Assembly: GCA_024233085.1 (NCBI GenBank)
Contig: JACKQC010000004.1
Span: 1-64,000 of the forward strand
Direction: 5' to 3'
Length of the DNA stretch: 64,000 nt
Origin: Akkermansiaceae bacterium
Lineage (GTDB): Bacteria; Verrucomicrobiota; Verrucomicrobiia; Verrucomicrobiales; DEV007
Both the position numbers and the translations under genes were made by a program. Below, piece after piece: positions 17,758 to 27,100 of this stretch. The notes under the pieces were generated by a model. The model had not been told where the DNA came from, ran no database searches, and saw only the letters and a list, made by a program, of their open reading frames with translations. Positions within the stretch are counted from its first letter, which is position 1; each line of letters starts with the position of its first letter.

Positions 17758-18624
17758 TTAAAGATTCGGATTTCCGCCGCCCGCGGCGGCGGCTGGTCTG
17801 CCCATCCAGACATCGACGGCGCCCGGCGCGAAGTTGGCGCCGACAAATTCCGCCTCCGCGGCCCAGGATTTCCCGCCCGGCGCCTTTTCGAGCAGTTGGC
17901 GGTCGATCAGCTCGATCGGGAGCGACACCTGATCCCACGGTTCGTGCCAGACCCGGAAAAACCCCCGCCGCCTTCCCCGAACCGTGAAAGCGGTGTACCG
18001 CTCGAGAAGAAACTCGTCCAAAGTTCCCGCCCGGCAGGGCCCCGCGACCGAGCCGGCGGGAATCGTCCCCCGGTAAGCCAGCCGCGCCCCCTCGGCCCGA
18101 ACCTCGCCCGCGATCCGGCCCGCTCCGAAGTCGTGACGATAGTCCAGCCAGCCCCACCGGTAGGGCAATCCGAAGATTGGCGGCCCCAGCAGGCAGGCCA
18201 GGCGATTCGGCAGCCATTCGCGGAGAAAATGAATGCCCGGTTCGACGCCGCCGTTACCCCTGACATAGGTCCTGACGTTCAGAAAGGGATGGGTCGCGAT
18301 GGGCCGGAACATCCAGCGGCCCGGCGCGCCGCCCCGCGCGAGGCGCAGGCGCCGCATCGTGAAGGCCACCAGCGAGACAAAGGCCCGACCGTTCTCGAAC
18401 CGGTCCAGCTCGAACGGCACCCACGGCCGCAGTTTTTCCGGCGACACCTCGAAGTGCAGAAACAGCGCCGCGTCCCAGTCCGCCAGGAAAAGCGGCTCGC
18501 CCCGGCGCGACCGGATGCGCCGCAAACCGGCGGCGGACGGCTCCCGAGTCAACAGGGTTGGGTCGTCCACCCAACAGGGTTGGGTCTCCGGGTCAACAGG
18601 GTTGAATTCGGGAAAGGCCTTCAT
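17758..18624 (-). CDS. DUF2071 (YqjF-like) protein
   Basis: 288 aa. From about residue 44 onward it follows the DUF2071 pattern: a LFLADWDAALFLHFEV start, FVSLVAFTMRRLRLARG, the conserved Asn-Val-Arg-Thr-Tyr-Val segment, and a lipocalin-like strand-rich body ending in the VDVWMGRP region. The family is of unknown chemistry and is often found beside TIGR01777, DCC and DoxX genes, as here. The first 30 residues (containing ETQPCWVDDPTLL) do not belong to the family and are encoded by three copies of the dispersed repeat, so the native start may have been lost or lie further in. It starts 12 bp after the upstream 4-TM gene. Confidence 0.83.
   Translation of the reverse strand: MKAFPEFNPVDPETQPCWVDDPTLLTREPSAAGLRRIRSRRGEPLFLADWDAALFLHFEVSPEKLRPWVPFELDRFENGRAFVSLVAFTMRRLRLARGGAPGRWMFRPIATHPFLNVRTYVRGNGGVEPGIHFLREWLPNRLACLLGPPIFGLPYRWGWLDYRHDFGAGRIAGEVRAEGARLAYRGTIPAGSVAGPCRAGTLDEFLLERYTAFTVRGRRRGFFRVWHEPWDQVSLPIELIDRQLLEKAPGGKSWAAEAEFVGANFAPGAVDVWMGRPAAAAGGGNPNL
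18548..18609. repeat. Dispersed palindromic element, copy 2 (three direct half-sites)
   Basis: Three half-sites lie in the same orientation, at about 18548, 18569 and 18591, each containing CAACAGGGTTG. Unlike the other loci there is no opposing arm. They encode the extra N-terminus of the DUF2071 protein. Confidence 0.85.
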
Positions 18625-18636
18625 TTTCCAAAAGAA

Positions 18637-19059
18637 TCAGCCAAGCGCCGCCGCCAGATAAGCCGCCGCGCAACCGCCGTAGCAGATCGTCAGCGTCCAG
18701 TGGATCGCCGTCCGGCCCGCTTTCCCGCGCCAGTGGCTCCAGTCGTAATACAGCCACTGGACACCCGTCCGGATCGCCCAAAACAGGCCAATTCCGGCCG
18801 CGAGCCAGCGCCCGAGAGCGTTCGTGCCGGCCGCGAATTCTCCCGCGAACCGGAGCGTCACCACGCCGAAAATGACGAGCGTGATGGTGATGAACCATTT
18901 GTGGATGAAGAACACCTCGCGCAACAAAAGCGAAAGCGTGTCCAGCTCAGCCCGCCAGCCCAGCAGCCGATCGAGACGCAGATTGATCATCGCGATGGCA
19001 AGCTGGCCGCAGGCGGCCGCGACGAGCACGGGACGGAGGAGATCGGGATCGAGTTTCAT
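18637..19059 (-). CDS. Four-TM membrane protein, paralogue of the 20070-20483 gene
   Basis: 140 aa with four hydrophobic helices and short loops. Its central part, LLREVFFIHKWFITITLVIFG and GLFWAIRTGVQWLYYD, aligns over its length with LLRQMFWVYGAF and ALFWAARLGVQFFVFD of the protein at 20070-20483, so the two are paralogues in one operon. I do not recognise a named family. It sits 11 bp after the epimerase gene and 12 bp before DUF2071. A role together with the lipid or thiol-redox partners of the operon is likely from context only. Confidence 0.75.
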   Translation of the reverse strand: MKLDPDLLRPVLVAAACGQLAIAMINLRLDRLLGWRAELDTLSLLLREVFFIHKWFITITLVIFGVVTLRFAGEFAAGTNALGRWLAAGIGLFWAIRTGVQWLYYDWSHWRGKAGRTAIHWTLTICYGGCAAAYLAAALG

Positions 19060-19070
19060 GAAGGATTGGC

Positions 19071-20012
19071 TTAGATATTGCGTTTGCGTTGGGGATAGAG
19101 ATTTTCAAGCGCCGGAGCCAACTTCGGCCATCGAAACGCGAATCCGCTATCGCACAGTCGAGCGGGAACGCAGCGACGGCCCGTGAGCGCAATTTTTGGA
19201 TCGCTTCCTAACATCCAGGCTCCGGTCCAAACCGCGGGGGCGGGAGCTGGCGGACTCCACGGAGCCCCCAAGACACGACGCAACTCCCGCATGAATTCCC
19301 GGTTCGTCGCGGGCTCCGGTCCTGTGGCATGATACACCCCGGCCAGCGCGGGATTCTCAAACACCTCGACAAAGAGATTCGCCATGTCGTCGCGATGAAT
19401 CCAGCTGATCCACTGGCGACCCGAACCGATCGTGCCCCCCAATCCAAAACGCGCCAGCTTCGCCAAAAAGGGCAACGCCCCGCCCTCGATTCCGAGCACG
19501 AATCCGATTCGCAGCACCACCGCGCGCATCTCCGGCAACAACGCCTCGCCCAGCGCCGCCTCCCATTCGAGGCAAACGTTGACCGGGTAACCCGCGGCCG
19601 ACGGCAACGGCGTCGCCTCGTCGCAGATCCGATCACCGGCGTCGCCGTGGATCGCCAATGAACTGGCTTGGACCCAAAGTCGCGGGGGACAACCCACCCG
19701 CCGAATCGCCTCGCCAAGCACGCGCACCGAATCAACCCGCGACGCCTTTACCTCGCCCCGATGTCGGCGGGTTGGTCGATCGTTCACGTTTTTCCCGGTG
19801 AGATTTACCAGCGCGTCGGCGCCGTCGAGTTCCATCATCCAATCACCGGGATGGCGCCCATCCCAGGCGACCGCCCGCCCCGGACCTCGATGATCCCCCG
19901 GACTCCGCGTCAGAACCACACTCTCAACGCCCTCCGGATCGAGGCGCTCGACGAGGAGACGCCCAAGAAATCCACTCCCGCCCGCAATCACAATTTTCGA
20001 ATTAGTTTTCAT
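19071..20012 (-). CDS. TIGR01777-family NAD(P)-dependent epimerase/oxidoreductase
   Basis: Extended short-chain dehydrogenase, 313 aa. The Rossmann motif GGSGFLG is at residues 11-17. Family markers include NLTGKNVNDRPTRRHRGEV, VQASSLAIHG, the ISWIHRDDMANL segment and the C-terminal DUF1731-like tail with SDPKIALTGRRCVPARL. The usual catalytic Tyr is replaced in this family's way, around the residues DEATPLPSAAGYPVNVCLEWE. Substrate unknown. It is the middle gene of the GbsR-headed operon, where its neighbours are known companions of the family. Confidence 0.92.
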   Translation of the reverse strand: MKTNSKIVIAGGSGFLGRLLVERLDPEGVESVVLTRSPGDHRGPGRAVAWDGRHPGDWMMELDGADALVNLTGKNVNDRPTRRHRGEVKASRVDSVRVLGEAIRRVGCPPRLWVQASSLAIHGDAGDRICDEATPLPSAAGYPVNVCLEWEAALGEALLPEMRAVVLRIGFVLGIEGGALPFLAKLARFGLGGTIGSGRQWISWIHRDDMANLFVEVFENPALAGVYHATGPEPATNREFMRELRRVLGAPWSPPAPAPAVWTGAWMLGSDPKIALTGRRCVPARLCDSGFAFRWPKLAPALENLYPQRKRNI

Positions 20013-20033
20013 CGCCGATGTCGCCGCTCAAGT

Positions 20034-20081
20034 TTAACTTTTTACCTTTTACTTTTTACCTTCCACTTTTTACCCAACGCC
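20034..20081. repeat. Pyrimidine-rich imperfect tandem repeat
   Basis: About four copies of a TTTTTACCTTT-like unit of 10-12 bp in the 57-bp gap between the epimerase start and the end of the next gene. On the transcribed strand it is a purine-rich leader ahead of the epimerase. Confidence 0.65.
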
Positions 20082-20483
20082 CAACGCCGCCCTCCCGTAG
20101 ATCGCGACCAGCGCGACGAACACCGCGGTCAATCCATGGTATCCCCAGCGATACAGCGGCCGCGTCAGCCAGGGCTTCGCGTCGAACACGAAAAACTGCA
20201 CCCCCAGCCGCGCCGCCCAGAAGAGCGCGACCAGCGCGCAAAAACTCCGCCCGAGCGAATCTCCCGCCGCGAGACGCTCCGCCTGAAACAGGGTCAGCGT
20301 TCCGAAGCCGACGATCGTCAGGACGATGAAGGCTCCGTAAACCCAGAACATCTGGCGCAGCAGCTTCGGCAATGGCGCGAGGTTCTCGCGCCAGTTCAGC
20401 GCGGCCGGCGCGAGGGCGCTGGCGATGAGGATGCCGAAATGCATCAGCCCGCCCAGTTTGAGCAGAAGAATATTCGTGGACAT
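20070..20483 (-). CDS. Four-TM membrane protein, paralogue of the 18637-19059 gene
   Basis: 137 aa from the ATG at 20483; the open frame continues upstream without a plausible start. Four TM helices, and clear similarity to the neighbouring paralogue (AFIVLTIVGFGTLTLFQAE, ALVALFWAARLGVQFFVFD). Family unknown to me. It starts 14 bp after the DCC/acyltransferase gene and so is probably co-translated in the operon. Two divergent copies suggest a heteromeric membrane unit or separate specialised roles; this is inference. Confidence 0.78.
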   Translation of the reverse strand: MSTNILLLKLGGLMHFGILIASALAPAALNWRENLAPLPKLLRQMFWVYGAFIVLTIVGFGTLTLFQAERLAAGDSLGRSFCALVALFWAARLGVQFFVFDAKPWLTRPLYRWGYHGLTAVFVALVAIYGRAALGVG

Positions 20484-20497
20484 GGCGCAACGGGATT

Positions 20498-21679
20498 TCA
20501 GGCGATCAGATCGAGGAAGGGAACGATGACCCGCCTCAGGAAAGGCGGATGAAACAGGATCGCGGCGGCCGGCAGCGTCACGGCCCGGACGAATGCCCGG
20601 CTTTTCCAGCCGAAACGCCGCTCGGCCAGCACCCCAAATCCCTGCAGCAGGAAGTAAGCCGTCGGCCCGCCGAATCCGGCCCCCGCCGGGAGCGAGATGA
20701 CGATTTCGTGGGCCAGGCCCGAGGCCGCGAAACCGCCCAGCGTGCCCGCCGCGATGCCGAGACGCCGCGTCAACGGACGAAAAACCAGCACCCGCGCCAT
20801 GTCGCTGAAGGCGCGATTCCATCGCGCGCCCCAGAATTCCGCGAGGGTTCGCGCCCGCCACGGGGCGTCCATGATGGGTCGAACCGGCAGGCCCGCCCGC
20901 CGCAAACCCGCCGCCAACAGCGCGAAGGTTCCAAAGTGCAGCAGCAGGATCATTCCCAACATCCCCAGCCAGCCGCGCGCCACCGGCTCCGCCAAATGGG
21001 GAGTGAGGCCCCAGATCGTCATGACGCCGAGAATGATCGCGTAAAGCGCCCCCTCGACGGGGACCGGATTTTCCGACACCGCGCCGCCGAAGAAGGCCGA
21101 CGCATCCATGCCCGGCCACGCGAAAAATGCCATCGCCCGCCCCGGATGACGAAACGCGGCAGGCACGCGGCGAAGGGCGCTCAGCTTGAAACCGAGCCAC
21201 ATCGCGGCGGCCAGGCTCCACATCCAGGCCCAGGGTGGCAGGAATCTCCCGACCATTCCGACAACCACGACGGGACCCGCGATCAGCAAAAAATCTGGCC
21301 ACAGGCGCCGCCGACCGACGGGACGGGCGGCCCCGAGCGAGCACGCCCCGGCCCGGCAATGGCGATTCTCGGCGATCATTCGGTAAACGGCGCGCATCAG
21401 GCCCCGCGCGCCCGGCACCCACGCCAACAGCCAGACCGGCGTGGCCCACCAGACGCGGCCAGCCAGAAAGACGAGCGCGTCGGCTCCGCCGAACTCCCGG
21501 CCATCGTGCCAGCGAAGCCGCATCTCGCTCTCCGCGGCGCCGTTTTCGAAGGGACGCGGAAACACCCCGCGCCGCTCGCAGATCGCCCGCACGCGACCAA
21601 TCCAGGCACGGCAAAAGCCGCAGGTGTCGTCAAAGAAGAGAACGCCGCCGACACGAGTTTCGTCATTAATTTTCGGCAT
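20498..21679 (-). CDS. DCC thiol-oxidoreductase-like (DUF393) domain fused to wax-synthase-like membrane acyltransferase
   Basis: 393 aa from the ATG at 21679 (an upstream in-frame ATG at 21739 would add 20 residues without domain content). Residues 10-120 are a DUF393/DCC domain with the DDTCGFC thiol motif (Cys20, Cys23). The rest is a polytopic membrane domain like plant-type wax synthases of the MBOAT group: EFWGARWNRAFSD and SGLAHE, whose His is the expected catalytic residue. Such enzymes move acyl groups from acyl-CoA to alcohols. The fusion suggests a redox step coupled to lipid acylation, but no substrate is shown. The GbsR-type operator overlaps its start, so it is probably directly controlled by the regulator encoded 78 bp upstream. 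Confidence 0.82.
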   Translation of the reverse strand: MPKINDETRVGGVLFFDDTCGFCRAWIGRVRAICERRGVFPRPFENGAAESEMRLRWHDGREFGGADALVFLAGRVWWATPVWLLAWVPGARGLMRAVYRMIAENRHCRAGACSLGAARPVGRRRLWPDFLLIAGPVVVVGMVGRFLPPWAWMWSLAAAMWLGFKLSALRRVPAAFRHPGRAMAFFAWPGMDASAFFGGAVSENPVPVEGALYAIILGVMTIWGLTPHLAEPVARGWLGMLGMILLLHFGTFALLAAGLRRAGLPVRPIMDAPWRARTLAEFWGARWNRAFSDMARVLVFRPLTRRLGIAAGTLGGFAASGLAHEIVISLPAGAGFGGPTAYFLLQGFGVLAERRFGWKSRAFVRAVTLPAAAILFHPPFLRRVIVPFLDLIA

Positions 21680-21697
21680 TTCTGTCGAAACAGAAAT
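21678..21697. promoter_or_regulatory. GbsR-type operator 1
   Basis: The 20-bp palindrome ATTTCTGTCGAAACAGAAAT has perfect 8-bp arms around CGAA. It overlaps the proposed start of the DCC/acyltransferase gene. Its arms are identical to those of the operator before the regulator gene. Confidence 0.8.
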
Positions 21698-21757
21698 TTC
21701 TCGCTCCGAAGCTTTGGGAATGGGCGGGTCGGTCTTCATGACGGTCGCGGCGGCGTC

Positions 21758-22312
21758 TCAGGCGCCGGTTTTTCGGCCCCCGGGCGTCATGCCAAGGGTT
21801 TTGAGCACCTTGTCGCCCGCCCGCAGCGCCTTGACGGCGACCGGCGTGGGCAGGCGGTTCATCTTTTCGTAGAAACTCGTCACCAGCTCGAAAAAGTCCA
21901 GCAGGCCGGCCAGCTGTTTCCGCGTGTATTGGCCGCCTCCACCGGCCTTTTCGGCCTCGGTGACGCATTCCCGCAGCATGCCGAGGGTCGGGTCGATCTC
22001 GCGGCGCTTCCGCTCGGCCGCGATGACGCGGAACATCTCGAAGACATCCCGCATCGACTTGAAGTGATCGCGCCGGTCGCCCGGCAGGTGGACGACACGG
22101 ACGATGCCCCAGTTCTGCAATTCCTTGAGACTGTTGCTGACGTTCGAGCGCGCCACGCCGAGAGTCGCGACGATTTCCTCCGCGTTGAGCGGCCGCTCCG
22201 AAACGAACAGGAGCGCGTGAATCTGGGCCACGGTGCGGTTGATTCCCCACTTGGTCCCCATCTCGCCCCAGTGGAGAATGAATCGGCTGATGGCTGGCGG
22301 CAAATCCTTCAT
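21758..22312 (-). CDS. GbsR/MarR-family transcriptional regulator
   Basis: 184-aa winged-helix regulator. The N-terminal helix FILHWGEMGTKWGINRTVAQI is typical of GbsR proteins; the recognition region NAEEIVATLGVARSNVSNSL (about residues 43-62) and the wing VVHLPGDRRDHF follow; the C-terminal helices should dimerise. It is the first gene of the leftward operon. An operator with arms identical to one at the next gene lies 8-27 bp upstream of its start, so it probably represses itself and the operon. The Proteobacterial and Bacillus GbsR proteins sense choline, but here no glycine-betaine gene is present and the ligand is unknown. Confidence 0.92.
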   Translation of the reverse strand: MKDLPPAISRFILHWGEMGTKWGINRTVAQIHALLFVSERPLNAEEIVATLGVARSNVSNSLKELQNWGIVRVVHLPGDRRDHFKSMRDVFEMFRVIAAERKRREIDPTLGMLRECVTEAEKAGGGGQYTRKQLAGLLDFFELVTSFYEKMNRLPTPVAVKALRAGDKVLKTLGMTPGGRKTGA

Positions 22313-22319
22313 TTCATTT

Positions 22320-22339
22320 ATTTCTGTTTAGACAGAAAT
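22320..22339. promoter_or_regulatory. GbsR-type operator 2 (autoregulatory)
   Basis: The palindrome ATTTCTGTTTAGACAGAAAT has perfect 8-bp arms around TTAG, the same arms as at 21678-21697. It is 8 bp from the regulator's start codon, so bound protein would block its own transcript. Confidence 0.85.
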
Positions 22340-22458
22340 ATCGAAAAGAAAGGATGGCAAGGGAATTTTCGAAAAAAATTTCCGCGCCACCGTTTCGGCG
22401 CTTCTTCCGTCATCCCGGTGTGAACGAAAGCGGCGATCAACAAACCGAAATTGGAGCA

Positions 22459-22690
22459 ATGCCAAAGGCATTCCGTAGGGAAGCCCGGGGTTGGAACAAC
22501 CCCGGGAACTGACGACTCACACGCTGCCAACCCGGAAGGGGTTGCGGAATCGCGACTGCCGCGTCTCCCAACGCCTTCGGAACCCTTTCAGGGTTGGCAA
22601 TTTATCCACCTTCTCCTCCCGGGGTTGTTCCAACCCCGGGCTTTCATCCAAAACGCCGTTGGCGTTTACGGATCCTGCAAACCATTTACA
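22459..22690. repeat. Nested inverted-repeat island in a 430-bp gene-free gap
   Basis: The gap 22313-22742 holds no gene. Within it, a GC-rich hairpin (arms CCCGGGGTTG/CAACCCCGGG around GAA) at 22484-22506 is repeated in reverse complement (around TTC) at 22618-22640. Between them lie two AACCC...GGGTT hairpins at about 22526 and 22579, also roughly inverted copies, and small palindromes flank the island (ATGCCAAAGGCAT at 22460; AAACGCCGTTGGCGTTT at about 22650). Overall it looks like an inverted pair of a repeated non-coding element. Confidence 0.8.
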
Positions 22691-22742
22691 AGCAATCCGT
22701 CGGGAATTTCAAAATGACCGCCACTTTCATTCGCACCCCCAC

Positions 22743-23891
22743 TCATTCCCCCGCCTTGACCGCCCCGTCCGCGACGCCGTCGCCCTCGCCGAGCAATTGC
22801 CTGGCGAGAAAGGACTTCACCGCCTCCCCCGTCGCGGGGCCGAAGCCCTGGCCGTGGCCGCCGCCCTCGACGCGAATCAACACCGCGGGCACGCCGGCCG
22901 ATTCGAGCTTTTTCTCGAAATCCGCCGACTGCGGATAGGGCACGACTTTGTCCTGATCGCCATGGACGATCAGGAACGGCGCGTCATCCGCCGACACGTG
23001 CTCGATCGGCGAGGCGCTTTTTGCCTTTTCGGGGTTTTCCTGAACGGCGCCGCCCAACAGTTTCGACTCCGGCGAATTCGGCGCGTTGTGATCGAAAGAA
23101 CTGTCATGATCGCCCATGGTGAGCATCTCCGTCGGACCGTAGTAATCCACGACGCAGGCGACCTGGCTCGACTCCGCTGTGTTCGGTCCGATGTCGCCCT
23201 CGAGATCCGCGATCCCGCGCGACACGCCAAGCATCGCCACCAGATGCCCGCCCGCCGAACTGCCCCAGACCGCGATGCGATCCGGATCGAGACGATATTC
23301 CGCCGCGTGAGCCCGAATCCAGCGGATCGCGGCCTTGCAGTCCCGAATTTGCGCGGGCCACCGCGCCTCGTCGCTGAGGCGATACCCGATCGAGACTCCG
23401 GCGTAGCGACCGGTCGCGACAAACGGGGTCACCCGCCCGCCGCCGCCGTTTTTGTCGCCGTTCCGCCATCCGCCGCCGTGGACGAAAGCGATGACCGGCA
23501 GCGCTTCCTCGGTTGCGGGTTTTTCGGGCAGATAAAGATCGAGCTTTTGCCGAGGATTGTCGTTTCCGGCGTAGTCGAGATCGGCGACTTTTTTCACCCC
23601 GTCGGGCACGGGCGCCTGTCGCCCCGCCGACGTGGGCCGAGGTTGACGACCGCGGCCGACCGCGGCGTCCTCCTCGCGCGAGACGTAGCCGTCGCCGTCG
23701 GTGTCCACGCGTTCGAAGTTTTTTCGCAATGCGGCGGGCAATTCGTCCTTCGCGAGCTTGCCGTCCTTGTTCGTGTCCCAGGCATCGAAACGCGAGGGCG
23801 GGCGGGCCGGTTGGGGTTGCTGGGCGTCGGCGGGATGCGTCAAAGCGAGAAACCCGAGCAGGCCGACGAGACGAAGCGATACCGTTTTCAT
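22743..23891 (-). CDS. Exported alpha/beta-hydrolase (esterase) with N-terminal EF-hand pair
   Basis: 382 aa. A signal peptide (residues 1-23, ending ADA) is followed by two EF-hand calcium loops, DTNKDGKLAKDE (39-50) and DTDGDGYVSREE (63-74), then an alpha/beta-hydrolase of the BD-FAE/carboxylesterase type. The oxyanion motif is HGGGW (138-142), the nucleophile S212 sits in WGSSAGGHL, and the Asp in HGDQDKVVPY and His in GGGHGQG complete a triad. Probably hydrolyses acetyl or feruloyl esters on polysaccharides in the periplasm or outside. Single gene, divergent from the DUF1553 gene. Confidence 0.9.
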   Translation of the reverse strand: MKTVSLRLVGLLGFLALTHPADAQQPQPARPPSRFDAWDTNKDGKLAKDELPAALRKNFERVDTDGDGYVSREEDAAVGRGRQPRPTSAGRQAPVPDGVKKVADLDYAGNDNPRQKLDLYLPEKPATEEALPVIAFVHGGGWRNGDKNGGGGRVTPFVATGRYAGVSIGYRLSDEARWPAQIRDCKAAIRWIRAHAAEYRLDPDRIAVWGSSAGGHLVAMLGVSRGIADLEGDIGPNTAESSQVACVVDYYGPTEMLTMGDHDSSFDHNAPNSPESKLLGGAVQENPEKAKSASPIEHVSADDAPFLIVHGDQDKVVPYPQSADFEKKLESAGVPAVLIRVEGGGHGQGFGPATGEAVKSFLARQLLGEGDGVADGAVKAGE

Positions 23892-24178
23892 GCGACCCGA
23901 ATACCAACCCCGAAAACGCGAATAGGTCGTGATCCAGCCTGCAATTTACCGACAATTCGGGTTCGTTACACCCAAAAGCGAAGAAAGCCCGCCTCCTCCC
24001 ATTTCGCGGGAAGACGCCCCGAGGTCTTTATCGATCGCCGCGCGAATCCCGCGATGATCGATTCATACCAAAACGGGAATTCCCCGTCCAAGACGCCCTG
24101 ACGCAAGCGCGCGATGGTCGGGAGCGGATTTTGGGGGTTTCTTGTCCTCCGTTCCGTGGTTCCCAAAATCCCCGCCTC

Positions 24179-27100
24179 ATGATCGACGGACACCGAAACA
24201 ACCTCCGGCTCGCCGCCGTCACGCTGCTCCTGGCCGCGGGCTCTTTCCGCGCCACCGCGGCCGAACTGCCTCCCGCGGCGGAGCGCTTCGATTTTCAGCG
24301 CGACATCCGGCCCCTGTTTTCGAAAAACTGCGTCGGCTGCCACGGCGCCCGCAAACAGAAAGGCGGGTTCCGGCTCGATTCGGTGGAGTATCTTCTCAAA
24401 GGTGGAGAGAACGGCTCGGCGATCGAGAGGGGAAACAGCGCCGCGAGCGATCTCGTCCGGCGCGTGGCGAGACTCGACGCCGACGATGCCATGCCGCCGA
24501 AGGACACCGACGCCCTTACCGCCGAGCAGGTGGGAAAACTCCGCGCCTGGATCGACGCCGGCGCGCCGTGGCCGGAGGGCTTCGTCATTCGCGACAACGC
24601 GCAGGAAGAAGGCGACGAGGAAGACGAAGCGAAGGCGAAAAACCGCGATCTCTGGTCCTTCAAGCCTCCGGTGAAGGCGCCGATTCCCCAAAACGGCGAA
24701 GCCAACCCCATCGACGCCTTCGTCAAGGAAAGCCTGACGCGCGATAGACTCGATTTTTCGCCGGAGGCCGACCGGCGCACTCTGCTGCGGCGGCTTTACC
24801 TTGATCTCACCGGCCTGCCGCCGACCCTCGACGAACAGCGCGCCTTTCTGAATGACGCATCGCCCGAGGCGTGGAAAAACGCCGTCGAACGCCTCCTCGA
24901 CTCGCCCCATCACGGCGAGCGCTGGGGACGGCACTGGCTCGACGCGGCGCGCTACGCCGACAGTGACGGTTACGAGAAAGACAAGCCGCGCATCGCCCAT
25001 TTCTACCGAGACTGGGTCATCGGGGCCATCAACCGCGACCTGCCCTATGACCGCTTCATCATCGAGCAAATCGCCGGCGACGAGCTGCCGAACGCGACGC
25101 AGGACCAGATCGTGGCCACCGGCTACCTGCGCAATTCGATGCTTAACGAAGAGGGCGGAGTCGATCCCGAGCAATTCCGGATGGAGGCGATGTTCGACCG
25201 CATGGACGCGATCGGAAAAGGCATCCTCGCCCTCGGGCTCAACTGCATGCAATGCCACGACCACAAGTACGATCCGCTCACCCAGCTCGACTACTATCGC
25301 CTGTTCGCCTTCCTGAACAATGACCACGAAGCTCAGCCGCGCGTTTACACGCCCGGCGAGCGGATGCGCCGGGCCGACACGCTCCGGCAAATCACCGCTA
25401 TCGAAACCCGGCTGCGCGAGGCGACGCCGGACTGGGAGGCCAAACTCGCCGCCTGGGAAGACGACTGGCGCGCCGCCGCCAAGCCGGAATGGACTGTGAT
25501 CCGGCCCGAAGTCGACAAGAACGCCACCGGCGGCCAGCGTTACCTCCCGCAGGCGGATGGATCCTTTGTCACCGCCGGTTTTCAACCGACCAAAAGCACC
25601 GGCGTCCTGCGGCTGGAGGCCGATCTCAAGGGCGTCACCGGGTTTCGGCTCGAGATGCTCAACGATCCCAACCTCCCCGCCAACGGACCGGGCCGCTCGT
25701 TCATGGGCACCTTCGGTCTCTCCGAATTCGAGGTCGAGGCCACCGGTCCCGACGGAAAAACCGCGCCGGTCAAATTCGCGCGCGCCACGGCCGATCTCGC
25801 GCCTCCGGAAAAGACGGCGGTGCCCCCGCGATTCAACGAAAAGGAGCCGAAGGAACGCTACTTCGGACCGGCGAGCTACGCCATCGACGGCAATGCGGAC
25901 ACGGGCTGGTCCTCCGATCTCGGGCCCGGGCGGCGAAACCTGGAAAGCGTCGCGGTTTTCGCCACCCAGGCCCCCCTCGACACCTCGAGTCTGACCTTCA
26001 AACTTGTCCAGAAAATCGGTGGCTGGAACGCCGACGACCTGCACGCCGCGCAGATGGGACGCTTCCGGATCAGCGTGACCCGGTCGCCGAATCCCGCGGC
26101 CGATCCCGTTCCGGCGCCGGTCCGCGCCGTGCTGGCCGTTCCGCGGGAAAAGCGGACGCCGCGCCAGATGGCGGTGCTTTTCGGTCACTGGCGGACCATC
26201 GCCGGCGACCGACACCCCGATCTCGCGACGGTTTACGCCGCCGCGAACACGGAGATCGAATCGCTTTGGGCGGGGCATCCCGAGGGCGTCACCCAGTTCA
26301 CCCTCGCGCCGCGGAGCGAGCCGCGCCTGACCAGCCTGTTGAAGCGCGGCGACTGGCTCAAACCCACCGACCCCGTCACCCCGGGCGTTCCCGAAGTGCT
26401 CAACCCCCTTCCGGAAAACGCCGGCGACGACCGGCTGACGCTTGCTCGCTGGATGGTCGACCGACAGGCGCCCACCACCGCCCGCGCCGTGGTCAATCGC
26501 GTCTGGCAGACCTACTTCGGCGTCGGCCTCGTCGCCACGCCGGAGGACTTCGGCAGCCAGGGCGAGGCGCCGAGCCACCCGGAACTGCTCGACTGGCTCG
26601 CCGTCGAGTTCATGGACGGCGGCTGGAGCCTGAAAAAGCTGCACCGGCTCATCGTCTCCTCGCGCGCCTACCGGCAGAGCAGCCGCGTCACGCCCGAATT
26701 GCTGGCCCGCGATCCGCAAAACCGCCTCCTCGCGCGCGGACCGCGCTTCCGCGTCGAGGGCGAGATTGTTCGCGACATTCAGTTGTCCGTCAGCGGTCTG
26801 CTGAATCTCGATGTGGGCGGCCCCGCCGTGATGCCGCCCGCCCCGCTTTTCCTTTTCGAGCCGCCCGCCAGCTACGCGCCTTTCCCCTGGAAAGAGGAGA
26901 CGGGCAAGGACCGCCACCGCCGCGCCGTTTACACCTGGCGGCGCCGGACCACTCCCTATCCCTTCCTTCAAACCTTTGACACCCCCGAGGGCAATGTCGC
27001 CTGCGTTCGCCGCACCCGCGCCAACACGCCGATCCAGGCCCTCGTCGCCCTGAACGAAACCGTCTCGGTGGAAGCCGCCCACGCCTTCGCCGCCCGCATA

